Notes: generated by a model from the sequence alone, not told the origin. Positions 1 through 7,187 are shown, numbered from the stretch's first letter. The stretch is 30,488 bases of DNA from Solirubrobacteraceae bacterium (GCA_025935735.1 JAICUS010000004.1:1-30488); one strand, 5' to 3'. Numbers and translations: made by a program.

Positions 1-1089
1 CGCGGTGCCGACGCCGGCGCCGACGAGCAGCAGCCGCCGGCTCCGCGCGGCGTCGGCGGTGAAGGCGCCGTACGGGCCCTCGATCGCCACGCGGGTGCCG
101 GGGCGCAGGCGGGCGAGGTGCGCGCTGTGGTCGCCGAGGTCCTTGACCGTGATCCGCAGCTCGTCTCCCACCGGCGCCGCGGACAGCGAGTACGGGTGCG
201 CCTGCCACCACAGCCCGCGGCGCAGGAAGCGCCACTGCAGGAACTGGCCGCCGGCCACGGGCAGCCGGTCGAGCCGGCGGCCGCGCAGGCGGATCGTCAC
301 GACGCCCGGGCCGGCGGGCGTGACGCCGACCACCCGGACCCGGTGGCGCAGCGAGCGCCAGGCCGGCAGCCCGATCCGCGCGGCCACGACGACGGCGAGC
401 GTGCCGACCCACAGCGCCGTCCACCACGCGCGGGCCACGGGGTGGCCGACGAACGACGCGCCGGTGTCGACCTGGTGCGAGAACGAGAGGAAGAGCGCCA
501 GGTAGGTGTAGAGGTGGACCGACCACCAGGTCTCGTAGGCCATCCGCCGGCGGGCGAGCCGGTAGGAGGAGATCCCGGCGGCGAGCAGCAGCGCGGTGGC
601 CACCGTCGCGGCGAGGACGCCCGGGTAGGTGGCGATCAGCTGCCACAACTGGCTCAGCAGGCCGGTCCGGGCCTGCGCGGCGTAGCCGGCCGTGATCAGC
701 AGCGCGTGGGCGAGCAGAAGGTAGAGCGGCCACGGGCCCAGCCGGCGGTGCCAGCGGACGAGCCGGTCCTGGCCGACCGCGCGCTCCAGCGGCGGCACGC
801 GTGCCACCAGCAGCACGACGACCACCATCGCGTACGCGGCGAGCAGCCCGCTCAGGCGCCCGAGCGCCGTCGCCGCCCCGCCGGGCGCGCGCAGCGAGCC
901 CGCGCTCTCGGCGGTGACGGCCAGCGCGATCGTGATGCCCAGCCCGAGCCCCGCGGCGGCGGCGAGCCAGTCGACGACGACCGGCCGCGGCCGCGGCGGG
1001 CGCACCCGGGCCGCGGGCGCCGGGGTCCGGGCGGCCGCGGGCGGGTCCTGCCACAGCGAGGCCCGGGCGGGAGCGAACGTCTCGCTCAT
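1..1089 (-). CDS. Ferric-reductase-like transmembrane oxidoreductase (partial, C-terminus beyond window)
   Basis: Reading from an ATG at 1089, 363 residues are visible and the frame is still open at base 1. An N-terminal membrane region of about six helices (residues ~38-215) carries two His pairs, H114/H128 and H192/H205. Their 14- and 13-residue spacing is typical of the bis-heme core of ferric reductase/NADPH-oxidase-like membrane domains. A cytoplasmic FAD-binding FR-type domain follows (from ~residue 235), with an HPYSLS motif for flavin binding and a GPYGAF segment. The last visible residues, GAGVGTA, begin the NAD(P)H-binding lobe. Predicted role: moving electrons from NAD(P)H through FAD and two hemes across the membrane, to ferric iron or another acceptor. 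The missing end is probably about 80-100 residues. It lies 8 nt behind the PepSY gene, so the two are probably co-transcribed. The family is well supported; the acceptor is unknown. Confidence 0.88.
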   Translation of the reverse strand, partial: MSETFAPARASLWQDPPAAARTPAPAARVRPPRPRPVVVDWLAAAAGLGLGITIALAVTAESAGSLRAPGGAATALGRLSGLLAAYAMVVVVLLVARVPPLERAVGQDRLVRWHRRLGPWPLYLLLAHALLITAGYAAQARTGLLSQLWQLIATYPGVLAATVATALLLAAGISSYRLARRRMAYETWWSVHLYTYLALFLSFSHQVDTGASFVGHPVARAWWTALWVGTLAVVVAARIGLPAWRSLRHRVRVVGVTPAGPGVVTIRLRGRRLDRLPVAGGQFLQWRFLRRGLWWQAHPYSLSAAPVGDELRITVKDLGDHSAHLARLRPGTRVAIEGPYGAFTADAARSRRLLLVGAGVGTA

Positions 1090-1097
1090 GCGATCGC

Positions 1098-1550
1098 TCA
1101 GGACTGCGTCCCGCCGGGCGTGCCGCCGGGCGCAGCCTGGCCGCCCGGTGCCTGCCCGGCCGGCGGCCCGCCGCCGAGGTCGCGCTGCTCGGTGCCGGTC
1201 ACCTTGAAGTCCCGGCTCACCAGCACGTGGACCTCTTGGCCGCTCGACCGGATGACGTGCACCTCATAGGAGCCGTCGGGGAGCTTCACCGCGCGCTCGA
1301 CCGTCCCCGGGTACTGCGCGGCGACGGCGGACTTCAACTTGGCCAGCGTGGCGCCGGTCACCGGCGAGAACATGCCCGGGCCACCCTGCGGCGCGCCCTG
1401 GCCGCCCGGCTGCGCGGCGGACGGCGACGAGCCGTGCCGGGCCACCGCGCTCGCGCCGAACGCGAGCACGGCCACGGCGGCGACGGCGGCGACGATCTTC
1501 AGCACGGGCGACTGCCGGGGCGCCGGCATGGACGTGTCGGAGGAGCTCAT
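1098..1550 (-). CDS. Small membrane-anchored PepSY-like domain protein
   Basis: A 150-residue protein. I chose the ATG at 1550 because it places a hydrophobic anchor directly after a short N-terminus (residues ~16-37, rich in Ala/Val). A Gly/Pro/Gln linker follows, then one compact domain (~61-120) with the PepSY pattern: PVTGATLAKLKSAVAAQYPG, then a strand ending SYEVHVIRSSGQEVHVLV and DFKVTGTEQ. The C-terminus is Gly/Pro-rich and disordered. PepSY domains often act outside the membrane as modulators or ligand-binding modules, including next to flavin or heme redox proteins. Here the domain is predicted to face outward. It is the first gene of a two-gene minus-strand unit, with the ferric-reductase-like gene starting 8 nt downstream, so the two probably work together. 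The match rests on the pattern alone, and the family is short and divergent. Confidence 0.72.
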   Translation of the reverse strand: MSSSDTSMPAPRQSPVLKIVAAVAAVAVLAFGASAVARHGSSPSAAQPGGQGAPQGGPGMFSPVTGATLAKLKSAVAAQYPGTVERAVKLPDGSYEVHVIRSSGQEVHVLVSRDFKVTGTEQRDLGGGPPAGQAPGGQAAPGGTPGGTQS

Positions 1551-1715
1551 GGCCCCACCATCGGCCACCTCCGTCAGAGCGGCTTTGGAGGAGCCTGGGA
1601 ATCGGCTGGGAACGGCCCCGGCAGTCGTCAACCGGGCTTGACGCATGCGTTTCGGGCATCTGGCCGTGGGCAGAACAGGCGGAAACCGGACCAATGCGAT
1701 GGGAGTGATTCCGCG
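1551..1715. promoter_or_regulatory. Divergent intergenic region between PepSY and repeat-protein genes
   Basis: A 165-bp spacer between two divergent units, so it should hold both promoters. It is less GC-rich than its neighbours towards the plus-strand gene. A TTGACG hexamer lies at 1638-1643, but I see no convincing -10 at standard spacing. A perfect 10-bp palindrome, ACGCATGCGT, lies at 1641-1650 and overlaps that hexamer. GGGAG at 1701-1705 is a possible ribosome binding site for the ATG at 1716. None of these is decisive. Confidence 0.35.
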
Positions 1716-2579
1716 ATGGGCAAGGAGCTCGAGCGCGTATCGATGGAGGAAGTCGAAGCAGAGGGTGCGACCCCGCTTCCGGACAAGGAAGTGATGTCGC
1801 TCCTGGACGTCAACGCGAACGTGGACCTGGGGCTTGACCTGGCCGCGCCGGTCGACCTCGCGGTCGCGGCGAACCTCAATGTCGCGGCGCCGATCGAGGC
1901 CTCCGCGGCGGCGAACCTGCTGAGCCCGGACGCCCAGGCCGTGGCGGCCGCGCAGCAGACCGGCGCGATCCACCAGGGCATCAGCGGCTCCGCGGACGCC
2001 ACGGCTCCGCAGCACGCCCAGATCGACCAGAACGCCAATCCGCCCGAGACCGGCGGCGGCACGGTGGCCGGCGGCGAGACGCCGCAGATCGCCGCGCCCA
2101 CGGCCGACGGCACCACGACCGACCCGGTCGCCGGGGCGACCGACGGTGCCACCGGCGCAGTCGATGGCGCGACCGGCACGGCCGGCGGCGTGGTCGACGG
2201 TGCGACGGGCGCCGCGGGCGGCGCGGTCGATGGCGCGACCGGTGCGGCCGGTGGCGTGGTCGACGGTGCCGGCGGGGCGGTCGACGGCGCCGCGGGCGAC
2301 GTCACCGGCGGCGTGAACTCGCTGCTGTCCGGCGGCAGCCTGCTCGACGCCAACATCAACGTCCACGCGAACGCGAACCTCACGGCGCCGATCGACGGCG
2401 CGGTGGCGGCGAACGCGAACGTCGCGGCGCCGGTCGACGCCGCCGTGGCGGCCAACATCGGGTCCGACCACGCGGTCGCCGAGGCGGTGGCCCCGCAGCA
2501 GGTCGACGTCGAGCAGACGCTCGACAACGTCGAGGCCAACGCCACGGCCACCCAGGACGCCGGCATCCATCAGCAGTAA
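1716..2579 (+). CDS. Acidic Ala/Asn-repeat protein with duplicated module, possible substrate of the adjacent M50 protein
   Basis: 287 residues from the ATG at 1716 (GGGAG 10 nt upstream). There is no signal peptide or membrane helix. The composition is extreme: no Cys, Phe, Trp or Tyr, and the only basic residues besides His are K3, R7 and K24. The N-terminus looks like a leader (acidic, with LPDKEVMSLL at 21-30). Two copies of one module follow, at residues 28-67 and 208-247. They align without gaps at an offset of 180, with about 25 of 40 identities, and each has two 14-residue units of the form AAPxDxAVAANxNV. Each copy leads into a Gln/His-rich segment ending in an IHQ or IDQ motif. A linker of VDGATGxAGG repeats (~139-197) separates them. 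The protease gene begins 20 nt downstream. I do not know the function. A secreted, structural or protease-processed protein is possible; a Cys-based modified peptide is excluded by composition. Confidence 0.75.
   Translation: MGKELERVSMEEVEAEGATPLPDKEVMSLLDVNANVDLGLDLAAPVDLAVAANLNVAAPIEASAAANLLSPDAQAVAAAQQTGAIHQGISGSADATAPQHAQIDQNANPPETGGGTVAGGETPQIAAPTADGTTTDPVAGATDGATGAVDGATGTAGGVVDGATGAAGGAVDGATGAAGGVVDGAGGAVDGAAGDVTGGVNSLLSGGSLLDANINVHANANLTAPIDGAVAANANVAAPVDAAVAANIGSDHAVAEAVAPQQVDVEQTLDNVEANATATQDAGIHQQ
2130..2306 (+). repeat. In-frame short tandem repeat encoding VDGATG(A/T)AGG(V/A)
   Basis: A degenerate tandem repeat of about 30 bp with the core gtcgacggtgcgacgggc, in frame within the repeat-protein gene. 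It encodes a flexible Gly/Ala/Asp linker between the two Ala/Asn modules. The copies differ mostly at third codon positions, so the repeat is being kept at protein level. The number of copies is likely to vary between strains by slippage (inference). Confidence 0.7.
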
Positions 2580-2599
2580 CGGCACACGCCCGGAGCCGC

Positions 2600-5068
2600 A
2601 TGAGCGCCACCCTCGATCGGCAGTCCGCCGCCGCCGCCGCACGTGCGGCGGCGGCGCCATCTTCTCCCGGCGGGGGTGGCGGGCGGGCCTCCGTCCTGGG
2701 GCGAGCGGAGGGCCTCGAGCTGCTCGGGGACGTCAGCGGCTCCGGTTACAAGGACGGCATCGCGCTCGCCCAGCGGGGCGACGGCCAGATGGTCCAGCTC
2801 GGCCCGCTGATGTACGCGGTACTCGAGGCGATCGACGGGACGCGCGACACCGAGGCCGTCGCGGCGGCGGCTTCGGAGCGGCTCGGCCGCACGCTCGGCG
2901 CCGAGCACGTGCTCAAGCTCGCGGAGAAGCTCGCCGCGCAAGGGCTGCTGCGCGGCTCCGAGGACAACGCGCCCCCGCGGCTGAACCCGCTGCTGGCGCT
3001 GCGCTGGAAGGTCCTGCTCACCGACCCGAAGGTGACGCGCCGGCTCACCGCGCCATTCAAGCCGCTGTTCCGGCCGTGGCTGATCGTCCCGGTCGTCGCC
3101 GGCTTCCTCGCCGTCTGCTGGTTCGTGCTCATCCACAAGGGCATCGCCTCCGCCACCGCGCAGGCGTTCCACAGCCCGGAGCTGCTGCTGCTCGTGCTCG
3201 GGCTGGGCATCGCCTCGGCCGCGTTCCACGAGGTCGGCCACGCGAGCGGCTGCCGCTACGGCGGCGGGCGCCCCGGCGGCATGGGCGCCGGCATCTACAT
3301 GGTCTGGCCGGCCTTCTACACCGACGTCACGGACGCCTACCGGCTGCCCCGCCGCGCGCGGCTGCGCACCGACCTGGGCGGGATCTACTTCAACGCGCTG
3401 ATCGCCGTCGCCACGCTCGGCGTGTGGCTGGCGGTGCGCGCCGACGCGCTGCTGCTGCTGATCGGCCTTCAGCTGCTCGAGATCGTCAAGAACCTCTCGC
3501 CGGTCATCCGCTCCGACGGCTATCACGTGCTGTCGGACGCCACCGGCGTGCCGGACCTCTACGCGCACATCGGCCCGACGCTGCGCCGGCTGCTGCCCTG
3601 GCGGCGGCGCGAGCCGTCCGCGCTCACCGGCCGGGCCCGCGCGCTCGTGACGGTCTGGGTGCTCGTCGTCGTCCCCGTCCTGCTGAGCATGGGCCTGAGC
3701 GCGATCCTGCTGTTCCCGAAGCTCGCGGCCAGCACGTGGGTCAGCGCCTCGCACATCGCCTCCGGCATGCCGGACCAGGCCGGCGACGGCCGGATCTTCC
3801 CGCTGCTGGCGTCCGTCGTCCGGCTGTTCGCGCTGGCGCTGCCGGTCCTCGGCACGGCGCTGATGGTCCAGCGCTTCTCGCGCTCGACGGCCACGAAGGC
3901 GGTCCGCTGGAGCGCCGGCGATCCGCGGCGCCGGGCGGTGCTCGCGCTGGCCACGGCCGGGCTGGCCGCGCTGCTGGCCTGGGCCTGGTGGCCGTCCGGC
4001 CAGTACCAGCCGGTGCGGGCGAGCGACCGCGGGACGCTGCTCAGCGCGCCGAAGCTCGTCTCCGCGCAGGTCACGCCGCCGCCGGTCGCGCAGGCGCAGG
4101 CCGCGCCCGTCGTCCTGTCGCCCGGCCGCCACCTCGCGCTGGCGCTGATCCCGCGCGGCGGCCCGACCCGCGAGCACCCGGCGATCGTGATGATCAAGGG
4201 CGGCCACGGCACCAAGCCCGCGGTCGTGGTCACCGACCGGATGCCGAGCACGACCGGCGCGCCCACGCTGCAGCCGGCGGCCACGACCACCACCAGCACC
4301 GCACCGCCGCCCGCCGCGAGCAGCCCGGTCGCCGCCACCGCGTTCCCGTTCAAGCTGCCGGCCAAGCCGGGGCCGAACGACTCGCAGGCGCTCGCCACCA
4401 ACTCGACCGACGGCGGGATCAGCTACGACGTCGTCTACTCGCTGGTCACCGTGCGCGACGGCGACGCGGTGCACGAGGAGAACTCCGCCTACGCGCTGGC
4501 GAGCTGCAAGGCCTGCACGACCGTCGCGGTGTCGTTCCAGCTCGTGCTGATCGTCGGCCAGACGGACACGATCATGCCGATCAACGTCGCCGAGGCGCTC
4601 AACTACAACTGCCCGTCCTGCGTCACGACGGCGATCGCCGACCAGATCGTGGTCACGCTGCGCGCCGCGCCGTCCGACGAGCTCGTCCGGCGGCTGACCG
4701 CCGAGCTGCAGCAGCTGGACGCGATCGACGCCCTCGGCGCCGGCGGCACGCCCGCCGCGGTGGCGGCGCAGGTGGCCGACGTCCAGCGGCAGATCGAGCA
4801 GGAGCTGCGCGACAGCGGGCTCCTCGCCGTGACGCCCACCCCCACGGCCACGGCGACGCGCACCGCGACCGCCACGGCAACGACGACGCCATCGCCGACG
4901 GGGACCGCCACGGCCACAGCCGGCGCGACAACCACGCCGAGCCCGTCCGCCACCGCCACGTCACCGCCGAGCCCCACGGCGACGGCTACGCCATCGCCCA
5001 GCGACACGCCGACGCCGAGCCCGACCGCGTCGGCGAGCGACACCGCGACCGCGACCCCAACACCCTAA
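2600..5068 (+). CDS. PqqD-like/M50 zinc metalloprotease fusion with CxxC domain and Thr/Pro-rich tail
   Basis: 822 residues from the ATG at 2600, with GGAG at 2592-2595. Domains in order: a disordered Ala/Gly start; a PqqD-like winged-helix segment (~55-118; LGPLMYAVLEAIDGTRD and a following helix pair), the fold used by RiPP recognition elements; a membrane core of about six helices (~158-465) with the M50 site H210-E-V-G-H214 and the third ligand motif SDGYH (D306). This arrangement is typical of proteins annotated as putative peptide zinc metalloproteases (YydH-like). Then come an extracytoplasmic stretch, a domain at ~600-690 with paired cysteines C636/C639 and C671/C674, a short helical segment, and a 78-residue Thr/Pro/Ala tail (~745-822) that could span or decorate the cell wall. 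It sits 20 nt after the repeat-protein gene. Inference: the PqqD-like domain recognises a partner leader and the M50 core cuts or helps export it. The TAA stop lies inside a palindromic repeat. Confidence 0.85.
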   Translation: MSATLDRQSAAAAARAAAAPSSPGGGGGRASVLGRAEGLELLGDVSGSGYKDGIALAQRGDGQMVQLGPLMYAVLEAIDGTRDTEAVAAAASERLGRTLGAEHVLKLAEKLAAQGLLRGSEDNAPPRLNPLLALRWKVLLTDPKVTRRLTAPFKPLFRPWLIVPVVAGFLAVCWFVLIHKGIASATAQAFHSPELLLLVLGLGIASAAFHEVGHASGCRYGGGRPGGMGAGIYMVWPAFYTDVTDAYRLPRRARLRTDLGGIYFNALIAVATLGVWLAVRADALLLLIGLQLLEIVKNLSPVIRSDGYHVLSDATGVPDLYAHIGPTLRRLLPWRRREPSALTGRARALVTVWVLVVVPVLLSMGLSAILLFPKLAASTWVSASHIASGMPDQAGDGRIFPLLASVVRLFALALPVLGTALMVQRFSRSTATKAVRWSAGDPRRRAVLALATAGLAALLAWAWWPSGQYQPVRASDRGTLLSAPKLVSAQVTPPPVAQAQAAPVVLSPGRHLALALIPRGGPTREHPAIVMIKGGHGTKPAVVVTDRMPSTTGAPTLQPAATTTTSTAPPPAASSPVAATAFPFKLPAKPGPNDSQALATNSTDGGISYDVVYSLVTVRDGDAVHEENSAYALASCKACTTVAVSFQLVLIVGQTDTIMPINVAEALNYNCPSCVTTAIADQIVVTLRAAPSDELVRRLTAELQQLDAIDALGAGGTPAAVAAQVADVQRQIEQELRDSGLLAVTPTPTATATRTATATATTTPSPTGTATATAGATTTPSPSATATSPPSPTATATPSPSDTPTPSPTASASDTATATPTP
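4832..5065 (+). repeat. Low-complexity Thr/Pro/Ala/Ser-coding tail
   Basis: This stretch of the M50 gene is a degenerate array of acc/acg/gcc/ccg codons encoding TPTPTAT-like and PSPT-like runs. Such tails are common on surface-exposed actinobacterial proteins and may be glycosylated or pass through the wall. No LPxTG-type sorting motif or C-terminal membrane anchor follows, so attachment would come from the upstream membrane helices. Confidence 0.65.
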
Positions 5069-5087
5069 AGGGGTCAGACCCCTTTAG
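5065..5087. repeat. GGGGTC palindrome, copy 1 (possible terminator)
   Basis: A perfect palindrome with 11-bp arms (CTAAAGGGGTC and its complement GACCCCTTTAG) around a single A at 5076. It contains the TAA stop of the M50 gene (5066-5068). It is a strong hairpin with an A-rich start and T-rich end, lying between two convergent genes, so it can act as a bidirectional terminator. The same core recurs in opposite orientation at 5099-5117, which marks it as a dispersed extragenic palindrome rather than a private terminator. Confidence 0.75.
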
Positions 5088-5098
5088 CCGGTGGAGTT

Positions 5099-5117
5099 AA
5101 AGGGGTCTGACCCCTTA
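5099..5117. repeat. GGGGTC palindrome, copy 2 (inverted relative to copy 1)
   Basis: AAAGGGGTCTGACCCCTTA, the reverse complement of copy 1 over its core, with 8-bp arms around T5108. Both copies lie within 53 bp in the convergent gap between the M50 and crotonase genes. A 9-bp direct repeat, GCCGGTGGA, occurs on either side of this copy (5087-5095 and 5128-5136). It could be a trace of insertion, or chance in GC-rich DNA. Confidence 0.7.
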
Positions 5118-5166
5118 TGTTCAGGCGGCCGGTGGAAATCGCGGCCGCCGGCGGCGCGGCGGCGGT

Positions 5167-5940
5167 TCAGCGTGCTCCGAAGCGCGGGGCGCGCTTCTCC
5201 AGGAACGCCGCTACGCCCTCGCGGCCGTCCTGCCCGTCGGCCAGCGCGGCGATCGTCCGGGCCTCCTCGGCCATCTGCTCGGCGAAGCCCCGCGTGGCCG
5301 ACTCCCGGAGGAGCCGCTTGACGGCGCCGTGCGCACGGTTCGGGCCGTCCGCCAGCCGCCGGGCGAGCGCCGCGGCCTCGGCGTCGAGCACCTCGTCGGC
5401 CACCACGCGCGTGACGAGCCCGAGCTCCCGGGCCTGCGCGGCGTCGAGGCGCTCGTTGAGCAGCATCAGCTCGGCCGCCCGGCGCGGGCCGACCAGCCGC
5501 GGGAGCGTCCAGCTCGAGCCGCCGTCGGGGGAGAAGCCGATCGCCGTGTAGGCCATCGTGAACCGGGCGGACTCGGCGGCGAGCACGATGTCGGCGGCGA
5601 TCGCCAGGCTCATGCCGCCGCCGGCCGCGGCGCCGCGCACCGCGCTGATGACCGGCGCGTCGAGCTCGGCGAGCGCCGCGAGCGCGCCGTGGAACTGGGT
5701 GGCCAGCCGCAGCACGGCGTCGCCGACGCTGGCCGCCTCGCGCATGTGGCCGAGGTCGCCGCCGACGCTGAACGCCCTGCCGGCCCCGGTCAGGATCACG
5801 GCGCCGACGTCGCTGCCGCGCAGGCCTTCGGCGGCCCGGCAGAGCGCCGTCGCCAGCTCGAGATCGAGCGCGTTGCCCACGTCCGGCCGGTTGAGCGTGA
5901 TCCGCGCGATCCGCTCGCGCACGTCGATTTCGACGCTCAT
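5167..5940 (-). CDS. Crotonase-fold enoyl-CoA hydratase/isomerase family protein, PaaG-like active site
   Basis: 257 residues from the ATG at 5940, the usual family length. The crotonase core is clear: an oxyanion-hole segment AFSVGGDL (56-63), a GAAAGGGMSLA turn (~103-113) and PRLVGPRRAAELMLL (~147-161). The two catalytic glutamates of true enoyl-CoA hydratases are absent: the GGGCE position is S111 and the QPE position is Y131. Instead there is an Asp in GFSPDGG (D139). That matches the arrangement in PaaG-type enoyl-CoA/oxepin-CoA isomerases, where one Asp does the proton transfer. So this is more likely a double-bond isomerase acting on an acyl-CoA than a hydratase. No other acyl-CoA genes are nearby, so the pathway cannot be named. 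It is transcribed towards the palindrome pair and divergently from the hydrolase at 5978. Confidence 0.85.
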   Translation of the reverse strand: MSVEIDVRERIARITLNRPDVGNALDLELATALCRAAEGLRGSDVGAVILTGAGRAFSVGGDLGHMREAASVGDAVLRLATQFHGALAALAELDAPVISAVRGAAAGGGMSLAIAADIVLAAESARFTMAYTAIGFSPDGGSSWTLPRLVGPRRAAELMLLNERLDAAQARELGLVTRVVADEVLDAEAAALARRLADGPNRAHGAVKRLLRESATRGFAEQMAEEARTIAALADGQDGREGVAAFLEKRAPRFGAR

Positions 5941-5977
5941 CGCGCAACCGTACCTGTGCGTCGGGCATGATGCCGCG

Positions 5978-7174
5978 ATGCCCGAGACCTGGCCCCAGCT
6001 CGGCCTGATGCGGGGGACGCCCCCGCCGGCCGACAAACTCGTGACGTCCGACAACTGGATCGAGGGGCCGTTCAACCGCTGGGGGTTCCTGCACGTGCGC
6101 GAGCTGGCGCACACCGCGCGGATCTCGCGCGGGAGCGGGCCGGTGCGCGAGCTGCCGGACGACCCCGCCGGGCTGGAAGACATCACGGTGGCCTTCGACG
6201 GCGCGACCGTGCCGCTGGCCCGCGCGCTGGACGAGAGCTACGCCGACGGGCTGTGCGTCGTCCACGACGGCCGGATCGTGCACGAGCACTACGTCGAGGG
6301 CATGGGCCCGGCGGACACGCACCTGCTGATGTCGGTGTCCAAGTCGCTCACCGCCACGCTCGTCGGCGTGCTCGTGGGGGAGGGGGCGGTCGACCCGGCC
6401 GCGCAGGTCACGGAGTACATCGCCGAGCTGCGCGGCACGAGCTGGGAGGGTTGCACCGTCCAGCACCTGCTCGACATGCGCGCCGGGACGAAGTTCAACG
6501 AGGAGGACTACGGCGACGAGCTCAGCGACGGCGTGCTGATCGACGAGGTGTCGGGCTACCGCACGCCGCGCACCCCCGGGCTGCCGCCGGACACCTACAC
6601 GTGGATCAAGGGGCTGCCCAACGACGGCGAGCACGGCGGCCCGTTCAAGTACCGCTCGATCCTCACCGACGTGCTCGCCTGGGTGGCCGCGGCGGCGACC
6701 GGGACCCGCTTCCCGGACGTGTTCTCCGAGCGGCTGTGGAGCCGGATCGGCGCCGAGCGCGACGCCGAGATCATCGTCGACTCGGCCGGCTTCCCCGCCG
6801 CCGAGGGCGGCATCTGCACGACCGTGCGCGACCTCGCCCGCGTCGGCCTGCAGTACCTGGACGACGACGGCGGTGTCGTGCCCGCGGACTGGCGCGCCCG
6901 GCTGCGCCGCAGCGACCCGGAGCTGATCGCCGCGTTCACGCACGAGGAGCCGCTGGAGCGCTTCCCCCACCGCTTCTACCACGACTGCTGGTGGGTGTCG
7001 GACGCCGAGGCCGGCGTCTACAGCGGCTACGGCATCAACGGCCAGCAGCTGTTCATCCATCACCCGACCAACACGGTCGTCGCCCGCTTCTCCACCTGGC
7101 CCGTGCGCTGGGACGAGGACCTGCTGCGCTACGCCGACGCGATCGTCGGGGCGATCATCGACCGGCTGTCCTGA
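5978..7174 (+). CDS. Serine hydrolase of the beta-lactamase/NylB (6-aminohexanoate-dimer hydrolase-like) family
   Basis: 398 residues from the ATG at 5978, 37 bp from the divergent crotonase gene. The nucleophile motif SxxK appears as S119-V-S-K122 in a typical LMSVSKSLTA context. The later YSGYGINGQQLFIHHP segment resembles the Tyr-containing and C-terminal strands of class C beta-lactamase-fold esterases and nylon-oligomer hydrolases. There is no signal peptide, so it should act in the cytosol on an ester or amide, rather than as a secreted lactamase. A small cupin gene follows after 13 nt and may be co-transcribed. The family is confident; the substrate is not known. True antibiotic resistance is unlikely given the absence of an export signal. 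Confidence 0.85.
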   Translation: MPETWPQLGLMRGTPPPADKLVTSDNWIEGPFNRWGFLHVRELAHTARISRGSGPVRELPDDPAGLEDITVAFDGATVPLARALDESYADGLCVVHDGRIVHEHYVEGMGPADTHLLMSVSKSLTATLVGVLVGEGAVDPAAQVTEYIAELRGTSWEGCTVQHLLDMRAGTKFNEEDYGDELSDGVLIDEVSGYRTPRTPGLPPDTYTWIKGLPNDGEHGGPFKYRSILTDVLAWVAAAATGTRFPDVFSERLWSRIGAERDAEIIVDSAGFPAAEGGICTTVRDLARVGLQYLDDDGGVVPADWRARLRRSDPELIAAFTHEEPLERFPHRFYHDCWWVSDAEAGVYSGYGINGQQLFIHHPTNTVVARFSTWPVRWDEDLLRYADAIVGAIIDRLS

Positions 7175-7187
7175 ACCGGGTCGGCAT

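Noticed and set aside
1716..2579. The repeat protein as a lanthipeptide or other Cys-crosslinked RiPP precursor.
   Set aside because: It contains no cysteine, is far larger than usual precursors, and there is no modifying cyclase, dehydratase or radical-SAM gene next to it.
2570..4474. A 634-codon minus-strand frame opposite the M50 gene.
   Set aside because: Arg/Gln/Asp-rich with no motif, while the plus strand has a clear HEVGH protease. Not a gene.
4832..5065. Short repeats that could suggest a CRISPR-like or minisatellite array.
   Set aside because: Units are irregular, without constant spacers, and read in frame as a Thr/Pro tail. This is protein low complexity, not an array.
5087..5136. 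The 9-bp GCCGGTGGA direct repeat as a proven target-site duplication.
   Set aside because: Nine GC-rich bases can recur by chance in this genome and there are no transposon ends. Kept only as a note in the palindrome finding.
5978..7174. The SxxK hydrolase as an antibiotic-resistance beta-lactamase.
   Set aside because: No export signal is present and the C-terminal pattern is closer to NylB-type esterases. The fold alone does not show resistance.
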